Assembly (NCBI GenBank): GCA_015680635.1
Contig: JAABOA010000885.1
Span: 1 to 10,883, forward strand
Reading direction: 5' to 3'
Length of the DNA stretch: 10,883 nucleotides
Source of the DNA: Lunasporangiospora selenospora
Taxonomy: Eukaryota; Mortierellomycota; Mortierellomycetes; Mortierellales; Mortierellaceae
Shown here: in pieces, positions 7,326 through 10,883 of the stretch
Layout: each line of letters opens with the position of its first letter
How positions within the stretch are numbered: position 1 is the first letter of the stretch
Position numbers and translations under genes: made by a program
Notes under the pieces: model-generated
Database searches by the model: none
What the model was told of the DNA's origin: nothing
Seen by the model: the letters and a program-made list of their open reading frames with translations, nothing else

Positions 7326-10300
7326 ATGCAGGCAACCCAGGAATTCATCAGCGTAGGCTGCAACCGGCTCACTCAAGCTCTGGCTTGGGGCGCGGATGGA
7401 CTTGCTGCATTCGGCGCCTACCATGCCGTTGCCCTCTACTACCCCATGGTAAATGTCCTTTCATGGTCAAACCTCCCACACGTCCGACTCCAATGTTTGG
7501 AGCATCAAGAATGTGGTCATGCTACTCTTTCCATGGCTCAAGCTAAAAGTCTAACTGGGATTATCCCTCACGCACCTTTCTTGACTGTTTCCCTTCTTGT
7601 GTGGGCATATATGCACTCTCCTTTTACAGGATCCAGCCAGACAGGGCGTTCAGGCAACTCTGCAGGGACACACCAACCGAGTGAATTGTGTGGCATTTAT
7701 CAACCGAGGACACGAACTCGATCAAAGGAACGTTGCGATTATCTCAGGTTCTGCTGACAAGACGATCCGTGTTTGGAAGAGACATACTCCTGCTGGATCA
7801 AGGGATGAACAAGGATCATGGGTTTGCTCTGCAGTGCTTGAGGCCCATTCAGGATCTGTGACTACCATTGGTGTTGTTCGCGCACGCTCGATCGGTGGAG
7901 AAAAGGATCTCTTTGCAACAGGCTCTGGCGATGGAACTATCCGAATCTGGGAGAGAAAGGAAGTCGATGCACTCAAAGGTAAATAAGGTCGTGCAATGGA
8001 ACTAGTATCGCGGAAAAGAGGAAGATGCACAAAAGACCCACTCTAATGCCGATTGCACATATCCAACATTTGCAACTACACATGGCATCTGTGGGATAAA
8101 TAATGACGATGGTAATAGATGAAGTGACATGTATTCAGGAGATTCAGGTTGGCAAGAAATATGCTCAGGCAATCGCCATTTCATACTTTCCGGGAACATC
8201 GTCGCCTGTTATGGCTGTTGGCAGTACCGACAATCGAGTCGGCATCTATGTCATGAATTCAAGTCAGTTTGTCAAGTCTCTTTCGCTTCAAGGACACGAC
8301 AACTGGGTCCGATCACTTGACTTTGCGACTTACACCAAGGGGAACAACGAGTCGGGTCAAAGCGCAGGATCTACAACCAAGTCAGATCTTCACACTCTTC
8401 ATGAAGGCGACCTTCTTCTTGCCTCAGGATCTCAGGACAAGTATATCCGGATTTGGAGGATATCTCCAGTTGCATCCATGGAGTCCTCTGCGGACATGAC
8501 TGTGACCTCCGGCTCTGAGGGTGGATTAACTCAGGACATGTTGCAAAGTTTGGAGGAGATGTAAGCTGCCTTGACGCTGCCTTGAAAAATAGATCAACTA
8601 ATCCTTCGATACCGCTGCTCCGATGACTAATTTTTGTTTCCGGGAATCTTTGCTGGCAGGTCAAGGTCAGGCACTCAGCTCAGCACCAAGGCTCATCTTG
8701 TGGAAGTCTCCGTGGATTCGACCGAGCTGGTGCGATTTTCGGTCATGTTCGAAGCCTTGTTGTTGGGTCACGATGACTGGGTGTACACTGTCAACTGGCA
8801 ACCGGCAAGGATGGTGGACGGAAAATATCACCAGCCAATGGAGCTGCTCTCTTCTTCAACTGACAAAAGTATGATGATCTGGAAGCCAGATACGGCTACG
8901 GGCGTTTGGGTGAACAATACACAGGTTGGAGAGATTGGTGGAAACACAATTGGTTTCTATGGTGGACTCTTTGGGCCCGATGGACGCTGGATCTTGGCCT
9001 ATGGATACAATGGCGCTTTCCACATCTGGAAGAACGAGGGCAATGAGACCACGGGTATGATTGTATTCTGCTTGTCCAACACTAAGCAATTGGAAAATGT
9101 GATATGACTCGACCCATGGCTGTGCGATCTTTGATTTAGACTAAGTGTGAGGATATTTTTATTGGTGGTTTTAGATCGATGGGTGCCTCAGGTCCCAGCA
9201 AGTGGACATTATTCATCTGTCCAGAGTCTGACCTGGGACCCTTCGCAGTCGTACTTAGTCTCTGTCAGCCTGGACCAAACTGCCCGACTTTTTGCTCCAT
9301 GGAGGCACCATGAGCTCGGCACGAACAAGCTCGTTTCTACCTGGCATGAGATTGCCCGTCCTCAAATCCATGGTTATGACGCTCAGTGCATTGCCTTTTC
9401 GGACAAGTGGACCTTTGTGAGCGGATCTGATGAAAAGGTTCTCCGAGTCTTTGACGCGCCTCAGACTTTTGTCCGATCGCTTGCCAAGTTGACAGGTGAC
9501 GAGTCAGTATTGGCGGATGAGGTAAGCAAGAGGGGGTGGGGAGGATGAGTAAAAGATGTTTGGATTTTGGGCTTTTGACATAACAGAATGAAAAGTCAAA
9601 TTAACGTCGAGTCTCCGTGGTCATTCTGCAGGGTTCAAGACCCGTGGGAGCAAATTTGCCAGCACTTGGTCTTTCCAACAAGGCTGTGTACGAAGGCGAT
9701 ATTTCATCTATGCTTGAGGCCCAAGAATCAGAGGAATATCTCAGTCAACAATCCTTTGTGAGCACAGGTGCTACACCTACATCATTGGTCGAGACCATGG
9801 TACAGCCTCCTTTTGAGGAGCACTTGCTCCAGCACACATTGTGGCCAGAGGTTGAAAAACTCTTTGGACATGGATATGAGCTGATGTGTGTCGATGCCTC
9901 GCACGACGGCGCCTGGGTTGCTTCCGCATGTAGAGCCCATACACCAGACCAGGCTGTCGTACGATTGTACAATACCAAGACCTGGAAGCAGACACCTACA
10001 CCTTTGGTCTCTCATACACTCACAGTGACAAAGGTCTTGTTCTCGCACAATGACAAGTACCTGTTGAGCATTTCTCGTGATCGTCTCTGGAGTTTGTTTG
10101 AACGGGTCGAGGATCCTGAAGGTAAGAGAAGGATACAAAAAAAAGAATCGAGTCCTATCAGTTGAAACTAACCCCTGCTTTGTTCGTGGATAGCCGCAGA
10201 TCCATACAGGTTAGTGATGAGTAACAAGGCACATGCTCGTATCCTTTGGGATTGTTCTTGGAACTTTGATGACTCGATGTTTGGAACTGCCTCTCGCGAC

Positions 10301-10760
10301 AAGACGATCAAGATCTGGAGCAAGTCTGCCAAGGAAGGCACTGCACCATGGGTATCAATCGCAACCATCAAATTGCCCGAGGCCGTGACGGCAGTCGAGT
10401 TTGCTCCACAGTTAGTCAATGATACGCAAGGTCGACATGTTCTTGCAGCGGGATTGGAAGATGGACGCATCTTTTTGTTCACCTGCTTGGCAGCCTCACC
10501 CGAGACTTGGACCCCTCTGGGCGAAATTCCTCGACAGTAATACCCCCCCCCCCCTCCTTCCTTTTCCTGCACCGATGCCTCCTCCCAAATATTGCTTCTC
10601 TTACTCACCTTTCACTCTTTATTGTTTTCCTAATAGCATGACACATGTTGGCACAGCCAACGCCCTGTCGTGGAGGAATGTCAAGGATCAAGAGCGACTT
10701 CAGTTGGCAAGTGGAGGTGTGGACCACTCAGTCCGACTTTACAATATCTCTCTTTCATGA
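7326..10760 (+). CDS. ELP2: Elongator complex subunit 2, WD40 double propeller, eight exons
   Basis: Exons inferred: 7326-7448, 7630-7978, 8119-8560, 8660-9054, 9175-9521, 9632-10121, 10194-10536, 10637-10760 (stop TGA). They encode about 870 residues in an unbroken frame, close to the 790-830 usual for Elp2. WD40 units are visible as GH...W/D blocks: LQGHTNRVNC to SADKTIRVWK (52-91), SGDGTIRIWE (140-149), LQGHDNWVRSL to SQDKYIRIWR (215-271), LLGHDDWVYTV to TDKSMMIWK (339-380), SLDQTARLFAPW (468-479), SDEKVLRVFD (521-530), ASRDKTIKIW (748-757) and GGVDHSVRLY (856-865). Family hallmarks include RPQIHGYD (498-505), LPALGLSNKA (561-570) and LWPEVEKLFGHGYE (622-635). Known of the family: Elp2 forms two seven-bladed propellers and, with Elp1 and Elp3, makes the catalytic Elongator lobe that starts wobble-uridine (U34) carboxymethyl modification of cytoplasmic tRNAs. 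The 7326 start is chosen because its N-terminus (EFISVGCNRLTQAL) aligns with yeast Elp2. An in-frame ATG at 7215 would add 37 residues. Confidence 0.94.
10543..10554 (+). repeat. C12 homopolymer in the last ELP2 intron
   Basis: Twelve consecutive C residues begin four bases after the donor hexamer GTAATA of the 100 nt intron 10537-10636, and run into a pyrimidine-rich stretch. Homopolymers of this length are prone to slippage and sequencing length error. Being intronic, a length change would not alter the protein. Confidence 0.8.
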
Positions 10761-10798
10761 GTAGAATCGCATTCCACCCATCCACCAATCTTGTAGAG

Positions 10799-10804
10799 AA
10801 TAAA
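10799..10804 (+). terminator. Canonical poly(A) signal of ELP2
   Basis: AATAAA lies 39 nt after the ELP2 stop codon and is followed by a T/C-rich stretch to the window edge. Position and sequence fit the 3' end signal of this gene. No further gene is visible in the last 80 bases. Confidence 0.7.
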
Positions 10805-10883
10805 CGTTTAACAGCTGATTTCATTTGGCGAGTCGAGTGCTCTCTCCCTCTCAATCTTTCTATATTCCCCTCCCCTCTCTCCT

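Noticed and set aside
5997-10760. Possible functional link between adjacent TCTP and ELP2, both related to translation
   Set aside because: The two have separate 3' and 5' signals and no shared pathway step is known. Tandem spacing of 281 bases is ordinary in compact fungal genomes.

Overview
This is a eukaryotic nuclear window, almost certainly from a filamentous or early-diverging fungus. It holds three compact, intron-rich genes, all on the + strand. Introns are mostly 72-140 nt with GTAAG-type donors, and several have CTAAC/CTAAT branch points 20-45 nt before the acceptor. The protein sequences and exon style suggest Mucoromycota or Mortierellomycota, but that is inference, since no marker gene is present.

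Layout: (1) 1-1092 is non-coding upstream sequence, ending in a long pyrimidine-rich stretch. (2) 1093-5426 is an eight-exon HPC2/ubinuclein gene, the histone-binding subunit of the HIRA/HIR H3-H4 deposition complex. It has an NHRD-like HIRA-contact segment, an acidic block, the Hpc2-related domain (HRD) and a ubinuclein middle domain. (3) 5427-5996 is a terminator/promoter region with a TATA box and pyrimidine tract. (4) 5997-7044 is a translationally controlled tumour protein gene (TCTP, yeast TMA19). Its ATG is split by an intron and its stop codon sits alone at the start of the last exon. (5) 7045-7325 is a short intergenic region with an AATAAA signal and T-rich runs. (6) 7326-10760 is an eight-exon ELP2 gene, the double WD40 propeller subunit of Elongator, followed by an AATAAA signal.

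The three genes act in different housekeeping processes: nucleosome assembly, ribosome-associated/growth functions, and tRNA wobble-uridine modification. Nothing indicates a functional cluster beyond tandem packing. All exon joins were derived by hand from splice consensus, reading-frame continuity and recalled family sequences; they give complete products of about 1137, 167 and 870 residues. I see no mobile element, tRNA, rRNA, CRISPR array or foreign island, and no convincing new multi-gene system. The points worth a second look concern gene structure: a GC-AG intron just before the HRD, the split TCTP start codon that reads ATG-TAA if unspliced, a ladder of in-frame acceptors beside a SUMO-interacting-like motif, and the animal/plant-like ubinuclein architecture in a fungus.
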